Positions 38,019 through 53,004 of a stretch of 64,000 nucleotides of DNA are shown in pieces (the stretch's first letter is position 1; each line of letters begins with the position of its first letter). The DNA lies in assembly GCF_036417845.1 (NCBI RefSeq), contig NC_089983.1, positions 19,311,207 through 19,375,206 on the forward strand, in the 5' to 3' direction. A program made the translations under genes and the position numbers. The DNA comes from Apteryx mantelli. Taxonomy: Eukaryota; Chordata; Aves; Apterygiformes; Apterygidae. A model generated the notes under the pieces. The model was not told the origin of the DNA. It did not search any database and worked only from the letters and a program-made list of their open reading frames with translations.

Positions 38019-41000
38019 GAGGGATTTCACCCTGACCCCGCAGCCTCTCGCTGGTAGCAAGCCCAAGGGGCCCTTCACTGAACAGGGCTAGGCCCCGAGG
38101 TGGCCGGAGCTGATCTACGTGCTGAGGAAAGGGTAGAAAGACTGGCTCCTTTTGGGCATAGAACAAACAGATTTCCAAATAAGACAGAAGATGCCTTAAA
38201 AAGAGGCTGGGGTAGAGACTCTCTCAGGATCTGCACCAAGGCAAAGACCGAGGACTAAATGAGGAAAGTGCTGATATTCGTGGATATACATTCCTCCGTA
38301 TCCTGTGGAGATTTATGAGTGATTGAATCAGAGCTATTGTTACTGAAGACCATTTCATTTTCCTAAATCACTTGGTTGACTGAGATCAAGTTCTATGTAG
38401 TTTCTCTCATAAACCAACATCAACTTTTGCACAGCTATAAAAAAAAATCCTTTAAAGTCACAAAATGACTTGAACTGTCACTGAAATGAGAAGACAAATT
38501 TGGAATTCATTTTCAAAATAGTCTACCTAAAAGAACTGTCATTATGATTACTATACATAATATTTTGAAATCTAAAGATATTATCCAATATTCATATTAC
38601 CTAATTATCTGAGGATAATATCCAGTATTAGATTTCCTTTCCACAATAAGTTTCAATGGCATATTCTTGAAATCAGAACTCTTGTACACAGTGAAATTTA
38701 TGACAGTACATAGATTAAAGAACAAATTACAACAAACATTAGATTCTTTGGTCATAAGTAGAAATGTTATCTACAATATCATGGCAAAGTAGAAAATAAG
38801 AAAATAGACTTCATTCATTGGTATACCTAGGCCCTCATACCTCTAACCTTGCAGTTTGATTTCAAGAGGGGGGAAAAAAAAAGTACCTTTAACATGGTAC
38901 AAGTAAATACTCTTGAGGAGAAAGTTGGTCTTTAGGAAATCATGAGTCTCACAGAACAATTCAAACAAAATAAAGGGTAAGTATGGATTGTCTTAAGACA
39001 ATTACTGTATTTGAAAGATTCAACAGACTGCAATGGTATGTTTCAGGAGTCCATTTTTGGGATATGGCTTAATGTTCTGTTTCCAAATGTTAGTTTCCCA
39101 ATTTCTAATTAAATTTATTATCTCTGTTCCTACCTTGAATATAGCAGTGGAAAGGTTATTTTAGTTGGAAGACAAACTTGTTACACATCGTTTCATTAAA
39201 ACAGGGCTTTGAATTAAAGCAAAGTTGGATTTCATGTAGAAAAGTTTTTATGAATTTAAAAACCTGAAAATATGTAATTTAATAATATGCATGATTCTAA
39301 TCATACATTGAAGCTTATAGTCATCTACTGCTTAAAAAATAAAACAAAAAATGGAACTGGTGCTAGAACTTGCCACTGGCTTTTTTGGACTAGTGAACAG
39401 TTTGTAAACATTGGGACACGATAAAGCCAGGATTAAGACCTAGGTTTCAAGTGGTCAAAGTTAATTGAGATCTTGTGTTCACCATTGACAAATGGTGGGT
39501 ACATAGGTAGGTTTGGGCCTGGCAGGGACACCTGTTGCAAGCATAGAACTAGGACTAGGAGAAAGCCAGAGGCTATAGCAGCAATTAAGGTTCATAAGTA
39601 CACTGCCCAAGTACACCAAGAGGTGATGTCTAAGCTAGGCTCAAGTTTTGCTTAAACATTAGCCTACAAATAGGGTTTATATCCAAAGAAAACGAGGAGC
39701 TAAGGCAAAATCAAATTTATAGGGGCCTGCCAAAGAAAATCGAAAGCTACAGAAGTTGTCATTGGAAGTTTGATAGTGGTAGTTTCAATCTCAGTCCGTT
39801 TTCTGGTAAGCTTTGGATACAAAAAAGCACACCTAAATGGGTATTAACTGATGGGTGTCTTTGCACTCAGAGCAGAAATATACAAGAGAATAATGTCATC
39901 CAAAAAGCAATATTTCCATAGCAAAATTAAACCTATCCAGCTTTTGGTTATTTTAGAGGACATCTTTAAAGAAGCATCAGATAGCTAGTATCCTATCAGT
40001 TTGGGTAATTTGAACAAGGGAACATACACACAGATGTACAGTTTTGTACATAAATAATATACTATGATCCAGTATCTCATAAACCTAACAATTCTCTTGT
40101 ATTAGGTTCTGCATGATGTTATATGGTTGTATTTTTTTAGTTCTATATAGTATTAATATAGGAAAGCCAATATAATCTGAGAGACAGATCACAAAGTCCA
40201 GCAAAGCCCTCCTATCCCAGGTGGTCTGCCAATAACCCCACAGTTTATTTTTTGGAAATCATTCCTATTAACTTGAGTAACTTTTCATTCTCCTTCTGGC
40301 TACCCCTTTTTTCCCCTTGCCCCCAAGTCAGAAGTCTGTTTTTGATGTCTGAATTAAATATTGTTCCTCTCACACAGTTCAAAGTTCAAGATACTACTTG
40401 TATGCTGCATCATATCTTACTAGCTGGAAAAATTTAGTCAAATACTGATTCTGTGATCAAAGGCCAAGCATTTGCATGCAATTTCCACAGTAAAACTCGT
40501 GTCATTTAGCTCCGAAACAAGCCTGTATTTAGTGAACTAAAGGAGGTCGTTCCACTAGCTTAGCCAAGAGCTCATACACATGCAGTCCAACAAATTCTTT
40601 TCAGTAAGCATCAATAGTACACACAGACAGACACACATTATTTCAAGCTTCAGTTCTTCTGAATCAGAGATGATGAATCAGGACAAATAGTTTCAGCCAA
40701 GCAAGAATATTCAGTATTTTTATCTATCTCATCTATGAACAGCATCACATACTATCAGTAATTAAATATCTGCTTAGTTACAGCAATTTGTGCTATTCCC
40801 ATCTACTTACCTAGCTACCTATAGACTTGCATGGGTCTCAACATTATAGCATCTTAGACCTTTATAAATTTTGTTCTCACAACAATCCTCTAAGCAGAAA
40901 AATATAACTTTGTTTTAATGGTGAGGAAATTAGGGTCAATGATAAGGAAAAACTGGTGGTCAAGTTTGGAAAATATGTAGACTTAAAAGTATGCCTGTAA

Positions 41001-41562
41001 CAGAGTACTGTGCAGAGTGATATGAACTGGCCTTGAACACGCCAGGGTAAGGCACTGGACTAAAGTGATTATAATGTCTCATTACCAGCCCTAGTGTTTT
41101 GCTGTATAGTCTGTGCTGCATTGACAGTGCAGATGTATCAATTCATTTGGAGTTGGCTCAGGTGTCTAATACAGCATTGCTTTGTGTGGTATAGGCATGC
41201 CCAGGAAGGGGTCAGGTAGATCAGCTGCTTTTATCGATAGAAAGAATAGGGACTGTATTTAACAATTAGTCCTCCTAGCATTACTGCTTTTGGTACATAA
41301 ATACAGACAAAAAACACTAAAAAGATTTGTCCAAGGTCACACAAACAATCAGGAAAACAGAAGTGAAAAACTGCCCCGTTTGTCGTAGTCACCCCCTTAC
41401 AGCAAGATTTCATATAATGAAGAAATGAAATCATTTGCTTAAGGGAGTGAGGAAATTCTAATTGAATGCAGAAGAGCCAGGATTCCACTGCTGTATTTAG
41501 GAGAGCTTTAAGATTTCTAAACCAAATAGTGTTTATTCATTGTTCAAAATGAACCTTTTTCC

Positions 41563-41630
41563 TGTTTTTCTATAGTGAAAGAAAGATCCCAGGCCACTAT
41601 GCCTTCTTTACAGTTGTAAAAAACTTGTTA
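41563..41630 (+). repeat. Diverged repeat copy A
   Basis: It aligns with 44972-45040: TTTTTCTAtAGTGAAA, an A/G-rich stretch, CAGGCCACTA, an 11-nt insertion here, then CAGTTgTAAA and a TTGTT end. The source family is not recognised. Confidence 0.5.
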
Positions 41631-44600
41631 CACAATTTACTATTAGCATAATTTTAATGGAGAGAGTGGGGTTTTTTTAGATTTCTTCTAAAGTTTTGAG
41701 ATGGAACTGATGTAAAATAGGCTAGATACAAACTTGCTATAAATAGAAATAACTTTTAACAATGAGATGGATTTGCTGAATTTACTTCTCAGATTCTCTA
41801 CACACTTAACTATTCAAGTAATCTATTTCAAACATACTAACAGTAACAAATTAGTAAATTAGTGACCTGTATTAATGAATACAATCTATTATTTCATGGA
41901 TATCGCATACATATCGTTAACGTCACACTACTGTGATGTTAGTTTGATGTTCATATAATGACACAGTTCAAAAGAGAATGTTCAAATAGCTAATAGTTAC
42001 TGAAAAAATAACTATACCTTGAACCTTGGCTTCTGAGTTGAGACAGACACCACAGTAACTTTTGAATACGTTCTACTGTCATCAATTTATTTTTTATCCC
42101 CCTCAAACTTGCATGACTTCTGGCTAGTCAGGAGCAGCTGCCAGACAGGGTGTTCGCAGGCAGGAAGTGCTTAGGTGGGTGGGATGTCACAGTGGCAGGC
42201 AGCAGGACATCACACCTATGCAAGCATCTCCACTGGATTTTTCACTCCTCTGTCAGCTATTTGAAAGTCATAGCATTTTGCTCATGCCTGCCTTCATTAT
42301 ACCTTCCAGTCAAACAGACTTACAGAGCAAATAACTAAATTGGGATTACTGAATGCACAGTCAGTCAGTCGGAAGAACTACATTACTTGCAGAGCTTACA
42401 GGGTTTTATGCTTATCATAACCTTTTTAAGAGAATGCCACTGTAAACAGCTCAATTTAAAACTTCTCTTCAGTGTGCAGGTGTTTTTGTAAGTTATAAAT
42501 ACTGGCATGCAGAATGAGTAAATACAAGACAACTACAGTTTATCTATAGTTGTATAGTCAATATGTTGCATTACCTGAAATATTGTAGAATAACGTTGAT
42601 TACAACATCTCAAAAAAACAAAACAAGAAAAAAACCCAAACAAATGCCACACTGAGAAACCACAGAGAAGGGAAAAGAAAATGTTAAAGGTCTGAAACAC
42701 TCTAATATTGAAAAATCTGGGCTATTTACAATAGAAAAGAAAGAGCATGATAAATCATCTAAAATTATGCATGGAACAGAGAAGGCAGATAAGAAATTGC
42801 TGTTTTCTGTTTCTCATAGAACAAGAACAATAGGTCATATAATGAAAACAAAAGGAAGGAAATTGCATAGTGATAAAAAGAGATATGTCTTCACATAACA
42901 TATAACTAGACAGTAGGAGATGCTATCATAGAAAATTGTTGAGGTAAAGAATTTAGCAGGATATGAAAAAGGATTGAATATTTATAATGTTTTCAAAACA
43001 CCTAGATTTATTGTAATGCACAACATCAAAGTTTGGAAGGGATATTAATCTCATGCCTTTAAGCTGAAGCCAATCCTTAGTTGATATCAAGATGGAGACC
43101 TGTGAGGTGGCAGATTATTTCACATGCTTTTTTAAATTTGAGGATTATACAATTTTTTAGTGCCCATGACTTTAGTAAAGGAAAAGAATTTTACAGCAGA
43201 CTTGAAAGACCTTGTTATATGTTCAACAGGTAGATGTTATCTCTGATTTCACATTCTTAACAGAAATGGAAGGATTATTAATTAAACAGCAGAAAGCTGT
43301 TTTACAGAATGTCCAGCTTAATGAGATTTTCAATGGAAAGCAAAAGAAACAGGTGAAGTGAAGACCAGAGAGAAGAAAGACGAGGTGGAATAGGGATTCA
43401 AGAGCACAGAACATGACTTACACTGTGTTCTCTATTGGAGTTTTTTCTTTATGTCTCTGGTTACAGTCATGTGAATGTGATGAAAAATATGCCCATAAAC
43501 ATTCAGGAACTAGCTATTAGTAGCACTGAAGGATGAATTAACTGAATGTTACTGTTTATGATGCTAAATGGCTGAATTAGATCCAAGGATATAACCCTGT
43601 GAGTCAACAGTGAGCTATTTAATAGATATTAGCATTATATCTTTACAAAAGCTGAGCAAGTTTATCAGAATTGTTTGATTTTGTATGAAAATAACCTAAA
43701 TTCTTGGGTCCTGACTGATTTCCTTACATGGATGCAAAACAAGCAGTAAAATATAACTTGGTCCAACATTAGAATGTGTCTTGTTGGTATTTAAACAATT
43801 CCTTTGCAGTATGATTCTAATTATGATGTCGTTTTCTGCTATTTGTGAACTATTTCTCCGTAATTGTTTATGGGTAAATTACCCATGTACAATTTATTTT
43901 CTATATGTAGAGTGCACCTATTAGGCCTGTGACTACTCTGACACCCATGAAAATATTACTGAGCTTCATGCTATGCTTTCTTATTGACTATTACTTGTTA
44001 ATAAGATTTGTGTGTTATTTTTGCTCACTGTTAAAACACATGCTCTTTCTGAGGTAGTTTATAGAAAACAAGTATCATTCACAAAACAAGTTTTCTGGAA
44101 AAAAATTCATTGCTTTATAATGGCTGCTAGTACTGAAATTTGTGAACTTTGTGAGAATATCTGGATGCAAATTGTAACTGATATTTCAACTTACTTTACT
44201 GTTTAGATAAGTTTCCTGTGAGACACAAATGAACCAGTTCAGATAATATAAAAACAATTAAATTCTTCACCCATTTCTCAAAAACAGACTTGAAGCCTTT
44301 TGTGATTAACCAAAAACATGCAGTTACCAAAATAAAAATTCTGCTTGCTGTGAGCAGCTCTTTCTGTCAACATAAATCACACAGCAGAAGCAATTCCATA
44401 GCAATTCAAAGCTAGATAAAACTAGGCAGTGTTAGAACATTTGGGCAAGACTGTTCCTATCCCTTGCCTTTCTGCTACCTTTGTTACATGTTTTCTAATC
44501 CTGTGGAAGAAAGAAGGGAAGAAAAGTTGCTTCTAAGGTGATCCTCAAATATATGCCTTTGCAAGACAGTTTTCTTTGTCATGAGAAGAAACCAGACCTC

Positions 44601-44971
44601 CCCCAATTTAAAGTTTAAATAAATCACTTCAGGCTCTGTCCTTCATTGATGGGGTACTGAGATATGCTTATTCACCATTACCGAGAGCTCTGGCCTCGGA
44701 GAAGATGAGCCACCATTCCAGTATCCATAGGTGTAACAGTGCTTTGCAGCTGTTCCTTTGGAAATCAGAGAGCTGCGAACTATGTAACTATTGGCCTGTG
44801 CTCTTCCCCCCAACAAATTCCTGTGCCTAGGAACGTTTGGTTTTTGTGTTCTTACGTTGTCTGCTTTTACATTAAATGCAAAAACTCCACAAAGACCACA
44901 CTGCCAGAAAGCTGAAGGGAAAAAATGCCTCTATACCATATTATTAATACACACTAAGTATTTTCTAAGGC

Positions 44972-45040
44972 TGTTTTTTTTTTTCTACAGTGAAAAAGAA
45001 AAGTCCGGCCAGGCCACTACAGTTCTAAAGCAATTGTTTC
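44972..45040 (+). repeat. Diverged repeat copy B
   Basis: Partner of 41563-41630 in the same orientation, 3.4 kb away. It shares CAGGCCACTA and flanking sequence on both sides but lacks 11 nt after CACTA. Confidence 0.5.
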
Positions 45041-48000
45041 TCCTTGAGATAACAGATCCTTCAGCATATTTCTAATAAGTGTACTCTTGCCCATCCTCCC
45101 AACACAAGTATCTGTTCAGCCACACTTTCCAAGTGACCAATGCCTTGAAGTTCACCTTACAGCAAACAGGTTTACTATGATTTACACTAGTGCACAGCAA
45201 ATACACTAGTTCTAGAAGAAAAGTTCATAAAGCACAAAGGATTTCTTACAGAAATTGCATATTAATACCAATTCTCAAAGGGCAACTCTGCCCCAATTCT
45301 AGCTGATTCTAATTAGTCAACTTAGGAAGCTGACTTTTTTGCAGGAAACAATACCCTCCTTGTAAATGCTGTAATGTAAAGATTAAGAGCATTTTGGGGC
45401 TCTGTTCTTATGTAATCTAACTGAAAATAACACACATCATACCTAGCTGTATGGAGAAATTACTGAAGGTAGTGACTGTCTCACTATCTACAAACTATGG
45501 ATTGCATCTTTATACTGAAAAATATTTCTTGATTCATTAGAAATAATGAAATTGATTTCATTAGAAAATAAAAATAAAATTTTGTGCTATGCCCTGGTAG
45601 TTACTGGAATCATACGGAATTCCTATAAATTTGTATTTGTGCTGCATTGCCCCGTTTCACTCTTGGCTGATACAGCTTGAGACCATTCAAAGAGCTCCTT
45701 GAAACAAAGAACATCTTTGCTTGGTACAGCTTTCCAAGGTGCTATGCAAACAACAATCATCTCCAATGTCATATGATTAAATGTGTTCACTATTACTCAA
45801 AACAGGGGGATACAAAACTGGCTATTTGTTTTCCATTTTTTATTGCACTTTAGTAATCCCAAATGCCTGTGAGAGAAAACTAAATCTAACCCTATGTAGT
45901 AATGATCAGCTAATGAGCTGTTAATTTTATTGATGATTAATAGATTAGACAAATAATTTGTATTGATATCAGCTGACACCAAATCTTAGCCCAAAGTGCA
46001 AGAAAATATGTCCATCAATAAATAATTAATATTTCTCAAGTACAACATTCTTCCTGCATGAAAGATGCATTGACATTTCTTTCATACAATTCCAAATGAA
46101 TGTTGAATAAGCAGTTTCTTCTCATTTCTGAAAGATCTTGTTTCTAATAAGAAATGCATACACTTTGTTGTGTATCACATTTCTCGAATTATTTAGTGAC
46201 ATTATGGTCTTCCATCTTCCCAGCTAATGCTTAATTGATTAAAGTGAGGGAAGGCGTATTTAGAAAGGTAATCTCTTTTGTTAAGTCAACCAGGGCAGTA
46301 AGAAAATCTGAACAAGCTTGTGAGCAGAGAAGCTACTGTTTGGGTAGAATGACTACATAAAACCAATAGGTACAGCTTCACATGTGTACACCCCCTCACA
46401 CACTCAAACACATAAATACAATTTTAATATTTTTAATGCAATTTAGAATCAAGCAAAGCAATTCCTCTCTACCAAATTATTACTGGGATATTTAAATTCA
46501 CCACATTGCTTTCTCAGAGTTATTGCCATAACTCATTAGTTTTCATCAATCAAACTTTAGAATTAGTGAAGCCACCCATGGCACAATTCTATTCAATAAT
46601 TTTTAAATCATTTTCCTGTGTTTTAAAAGGAATGTACAAAATGACAAATGTTGCTATTTCTTAATGTTAAGCTACTTTGATAATCTGTAGGAAGTATAAC
46701 CAAATAATTTGAAATAGTAAATTTTATTTCCATTTTACATTGCATTCCTAATTGTATCAACCATCTATTTTAATGAATGTGTGTTAGAAATTCTTAAATG
46801 TTTGGTCAAAGTTTCATTTCATTTAATTGATCATAACCTTGGCTTTGTACGTAGCAAAGAATTTTTTCTTACTTGTTAAAACTGAAGAAACAGTCTTTTC
46901 TAAACTGCTTGCTTGAAGTTCCTCAGATTTATGTACTCAAAATATCCTGGTACTAAGCTCATTTGACATAAAACAAACTTTGTGCAGTTATCACAAAGTC
47001 TGTAACACTCAGATAGCTTTGTAACTATTAAACTGGAAATCCTAGTAATATTTTTTTCTATTTACCCTTCCAGATCTATTAGCTAAAAATCATTCTTTAG
47101 TCTTCATTTATTGATAGGATCATGGCTATTTCAACTAGCAATATGCCTCTAGGCCTTCAAAACTGAACTCTGAACTTTAAACAACATTCTCTGTAACATT
47201 TCAAAAGTGAAGAATGTGAAATTTTTATATGGTTTCCATGAGTATAGGGCATACATCCCTTCATACAATTATAATCAGGCCCTTTTTACAAGACTACAAA
47301 GAGTTAAGCCCTAAGTGGTTTTATACATCTGCAGAAAGGCAGAGGTGTTTTGAAAGTCTATTACTAAAGGTAAAAACAAGCAAACAAACAAAAAACCCCA
47401 AATGGTTAATTCCTTTATAGTTTATCCTTAATTCTTATCAGTCAGTTAGCTGATACTGCCAATTAACAGGCTAATAGGAGAGAGGAGGTTGTGAGTTTCA
47501 AGAAAAGAGCTTGTAAATTTTTTAAAGCATCAGCCTTTAAACTGTGAGGAATTGGAAGTGTCTTTTAAGAAACAAGAGTATTCCCAAGAGGAAAAGGGTA
47601 GCAAAGTTAAAGCTTTATCCAGTAGAGGCCACTTTCCTTAAGTTGATGCTTTTACATGATGGTTCATAATGGAGCTCATAAATAAGAAACATCTTTACTA
47701 CACCAACAGGAAGCTAACAGCCAATAAAGAAAGATCTTAAAAAGGAGAGAGAGAGTAAAAGCTGAATTTCTCCTTCCCTTGGAAGCCACACCACCTTTAG
47801 ATCAAACTAGTTATGATATAATTTGCCAAAGGTATCTATCCATCACAGAACCTGTAATTTCTTATCTTCCTCTCCTCCAAATGAGAATCATAATCAAGTT
47901 TTTTTTTTAAATCAGTCTCTGAATTACTCTCCTTTGTCTTCTAAAACTCTAAAGCAGCTTATATGACTTATAGTCTCTGCATTATTTTGTACAGGCTTTG

Positions 48001-51000
48001 TCACTGGTACTGTCTGATTCTCCAGGATCTTACATAAGGAAGACCAGCTTCATCAGAAAGCCTCCCTTTTGTGCCTGTTTTTTGCCATTATATATTTATG
48101 CTATTACATGACTTCAAAAGTTTTAATACATGATATATCATCATTATAAATTATCTGTTTCATTTTTTTCCACAGGGTTTTTGAGAATTTACATTACCTA
48201 CTTTTTTAACATCAGGGTTAATTGATCAGGTAATCTAGTTCTAAGTTTTTAATTAAACAACTCTTTGCTAATAAATATGCCAGATTCAAAGGCCTTTTTG
48301 GATGAATACAGGTATCTGAATTAGTTCTTTTGAGAATTTCTGAGAATTCCTTTCACAATGATACCACCTTTTTCCACAAGACCATTTAATTGTAGAGGCT
48401 CTTGACTCAAAGTAACATGTCTAAAACCATGTTAACAAAACTTTTTAGATATAAGATACCCCAAGGATTAGCTTTTCGCTCGACACCTCGGCTCTTTGGA
48501 ACACACTGTGGATTTCAGCGCTGACCAACGCTAAGTGCTTTTGAAAGAACCCCTAAGGACACAGCTGAACTCTTTCTTGACAGAGGTCATTGGATGCAAT
48601 GACAACCACCCTCTGGCTTCTGTGCACTTCCTTCAGCCTGTAAGATGGCACTCTGATGACTAGCAGAAGACAACACTAACAGAGGAAAGATTGGTTAAAC
48701 AGGAGGCTCCAAGTTTATTTAAGATACCGGTATATCCAGGCACAATCAGGAGAGGTGCTGTGCTTCTGCTAGGCCTTGTGGTTAATACTGTGTCTCCTGA
48801 AGGCTGGGCACCTTCAATACTTAACAGACAGGTCAGTGCTATTCAACCCTCCTTTTAAGCTAATTGATTCATTATGGCATTAATATCATATAGAAGTATG
48901 ACATATAAAAAGGGAAGGATGGATTAAAGGGTAGGGAACAATTTTATTTCAACCACCAGGAATATCCAGGCCCAGTTAACACCCAGCGCATAAATACAAG
49001 GTGAAAATGGAGATAGCTACTCTTTTCACAATCTAGTTAGAGGATGTGTTGGAAAAAAGATGAAGGAGTATACTAGGATCTTTCTGTATCTTCTCCCATA
49101 AGACTCAAAATCCAAAAAGCTACAATCAAAAATTTTGCAGCATATTCTGTCATAGGACAGGACATTGCAGAGAGAAGAGGAAAAGCAGTATGGTAAATTC
49201 ATCTATCTTATTCTATCTGCTTGCTTGGAGTAACATCAGAAGATCAACTACTGTACATACTTTTGGGCACATACGCAACTAAAAATTCTAACACTCACAC
49301 AGAGTAAATAATATTTAAAGTATTCTACTAGCAATGTCTTACAATTTTTGGAGCTGTTTTCACTTGTGAACTATTCATGTTTGTAACATTTAAACATGCA
49401 TTTAAACACTAAATATACAAACCTAGAACTAATACCTTTGTAATATGTGCAGAAAGTTACACAGTGTGAGTAAGGCTGGTTGATCCCGATAGGTCTGCTA
49501 AGAGCCAGGACAGAATGCTGCTATAAATTCTGAGAATCTATTTCATTATGAAATAATTATGATGTATTATCAGGTCTACTATAGTATGACTGACGTCCCA
49601 ACTTTCCTTGAGTTCTTGTTATAGGGAAGAAGCTTACCTATGAATAAGGATTTACTGAATGTATTGCCATTACAGATGCATACTGCTGGAATGATATTCT
49701 GTACTTGGAATCCCAGAACTGTTTTTATTTTTACCATTAGAATTCAATGTATATGTAAAATTCAGAGTCCCTAATTCTGACAGCTATACAAGACTTCAAA
49801 ATCAGCTCTTCTAGTTACAAAAATCAGAAGTAGAAGAGAAAAAAGCCTATTCTTACTGCTTTATATCATTATATTACTATAGTTTTATGTGTGATTTATA
49901 GAGAAGCAGGTTTCAGGTTTTACAGGTTGTTCCCCAACACAGTTGTATCTCTGTTCAGTGGAGACAAAACCACGGAGTGGGACAAAAGCAAAGGTAGTAC
50001 ACAGACACTAGGGAGAGCAGTACATGAATAGCTCACAATGAAGAGCCAAATCTATTCCACATATAGCTTCCTTTTGATCTAAACTGTTAATTAATTCAAT
50101 CCATTATGGCAGTGGGAAAGATTACAGAATTAGATTCACTGAGTTTTTCAAAGAAGCATTTTTCTGTTTTTTTCTCCAAACATCTGTTACATTTCAACCT
50201 GCCATGTACTTAAAGAAAAAAAAAATCTCTACTCTCAGAGCTACCAAGCCACTCTCATTTACCAGTGGATGCAATTCCAAGCCAACCCAACAGGGGACAG
50301 GCTGCACACACCAAATCGCTGACCTCAAAGCCTGAAAATCCTCCTCAGGAAGTTCTGCCTTAGAGGAAAAAGTACTGTTACAGTCAGTGATACTAAAACG
50401 AAGTATTTTGGCATTTTAGATACTTTAATTATGCACATGCAGAAATGATACTTATCCAAGTACAGTAACAACTCTGTCAGGGGAATACAAGCTTTCTCAT
50501 CAGTGATGTGGTGGCTGAAAATACTATAAACTGAATATCCATATCATACTAGAGTGATTCTTGCAATAGCAACAAACTAACTATTACTCCCACATCTCTG
50601 TGAAGCTTTTGGGTTGGTCTTCAATGCACAGAGGTGATGTTCTTACCAGAAGTTTTATTATACCTGTGCACTTTGCTTAAGAAAAGGCATGGAACAAGAA
50701 TAGGCAGGCACACAGATTTCAGCTGTGTACCTGACTGGGATTATGCTTATTCCATCCACTCCTTTCTTCCTGTGTCTTTGACCTGTTTTTCTCAGCTATT
50801 TTAAAATACATTGAAGTTGAATGGCAGGAATTCTGTGTGAAAGCACAGCAGACCCAACAGCAGAGAAAAGATAGCATCTTGTAACAAGGGGTGGAGCCTT
50901 TAAAATTAAACAGGTATTTAACAGGCTTCTCTTATAAGATTTGTTACAAGATCACTAATTAGACACCACAGTGAAGATTGCAGGATAAAAACCTGAATAC

Positions 51001-51423
51001 AAAAGAATTCAGAAGAACTGGCAACATTTACTAGAATTGCTTCCTTCCTTAAACGTTTTTAAAGAGCCTAATGGGAGTATATATTTTTCCATCTACTTCT
51101 AAAGTTCTTTTCCACTAGTACGTCTGGTCGGTTCTAGAGCAAGTACGTGAATAAATATTACGAGTATTGGGATATGTACGAGAGAAAAATATGATTGGGA
51201 ATTTTTAGCATATTACCGTGTACATTGTACAGTTATACACTGCAGTGCAAAACCTGTAGTCAAGGAGATGGTAAAAAGGGTGGCCTTTGAGTCAGAAGCT
51301 GAAGACAACCCCAGCCCCCTGCAACTTCCTTGAGGCCTAAATTCAGCAGCATCTCTTGGGCTGAGCCAAGAGATGCATCAAGCCTGGGATCACCACAGCA
51401 CCAGGTTATTGAAGTTTTACCTA

Positions 51424-51459
51424 TTTCTTCAATTTTATCAGTTTCTTCAATTTTATCTG
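51424..51459. repeat. 18-bp tandem duplication
   Basis: TTTCTTCAATTTTATCAG is repeated head to tail once, with one mismatch in the second copy. Confidence 0.85.
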
Positions 51460-52961
51460 TGGCATGTTTACACACCAAACAAAACTTGTGAGAAACACTT
51501 TCCAGAGTCAAGGAAATTATCTGCCTGGCAGTAATACAGTTTTTCTTTTGCCACGTGTAAGCTGAGGGAAGTGCAGTAGGTAGGCATGTGGAGATGGAAA
51601 GTCCAATGTACAACACAACCCACATTTTTCCTGATGTGCTGTATTTTCCTCACAGGGTCCTGGAAGCTAAAGTAGGGCCTACTCACCATTTTGCTAGCCA
51701 GTAACAAGTTTCCTGTTAAAAATCTGCATTTTGTGCCTCGGGGCAAGCCAACCAAGCGTTGCATCCAGGGGTAGCACGGGCTGCACTCTGCGAGGCAGTG
51801 GGGCCTCGTGTGCCTGCTGAGGGCTGGCGGACTGCAGGCTCATGGGCCCAGGCTTGCCCAGGGTGAGGACGCTCCGGTCCCAGCCTCCCCTAATGCTCTC
51901 GGCTTCCTGGGAAAACAACCGCAGTGCACGGGCTGAGGAGGTGGCGCAGCATACCCCATCCACACGCTTGGGTGCCATCGCCTGTATGGCACAGCGTATC
52001 ATCTTTTCATACGTGAAGTCTACTCTGCAATGCCTGAGAGGCAAAACTGGTGAAAACAAGAGGAACTTGTTTCTTTTTTGATATGTTGAAGCAATTAAAT
52101 ATCCATACCAGCAAGAAGTTGACTTCCAGTAGCTGATGTAGCAAATAGAAGGTTAGAAGGTTATATATGACCAATTTTTATATGAAAAAAAATGATAACA
52201 GCGGACAAACTGTTTTAGGGGTTATTTTTGGCTTTTGTTATAAAGCAAGAAGTCCTAGATATTAGTCACAGATTTCATATTTTAGTTTATGGTGACAAGT
52301 TCAATAACAACCAAGGTTATCTTGCCTTATAATAGTTGTAGTTTTAATTTACATGATGCACTTGTGATGATATTTTCATAGACTTTGTTACTGTGACATT
52401 TCTCTCTAGATGTCTCATGGGCATAATCTTGTATCTGCCCTTGAGGTTCAAAGTAATGCATTTTGTTTTACAATTCAGGTGGCTAGGAGCAAGCATCTCA
52501 TGAGTTAAGATAGCCGAGCTGATAGTTACACGCTCAAAATGCCCTAACTACATCACATTTAATTATATGTCTGAATTCTGTTCAAACACAACTGTTCTAA
52601 CCAAAATTACTTCATCAACATTATTGCCAGTTTATTGCAACTTAGAGATTAATCCAGTCCAAAAGATTTTAAATGGAATTTTCTAACCATTTCAATATTC
52701 TATCCTAGCATGGAAATTAGGTTTTGTGCTAACAAAAGCAAGAGTTGAGGTGACTAAGTGCTCATCTTACTCAGAGGTTCAGAAACTTCCTTATAATATT
52801 TGTTTCAAAATTAGGGAAAGAAGTTGCCTTGTTCTGAAGGAAGACTTAAAATGAGTGTAAATGATACTCACAATTTTACAGTGCTTTTCAAACCATCTGA
52901 TTTTTTCTTTAAGTTCTACATTCTGAAGTAAATCAGTTGTGTGAAATTTTTCATTTTACTT

Positions 52962-53004
52962 AAAAAAAAAAAAAAAGGGGGGGGAAGGCTGGGGGGGGGG
53001 AAAG
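52962..53004. repeat. Poly-A/poly-G tract
   Basis: A15, then G8, a short interruption, then G10 and a few A. It is a homopurine tract of the kind that is polymorphic and hard to assemble. Confidence 0.85.

Noticed and set aside
37607-38178. Protein-like open frames around 37.6-38.2 kb
   Set aside because: The + frame is the CR1 remnant and the - frames are its shadows; there is no host gene.
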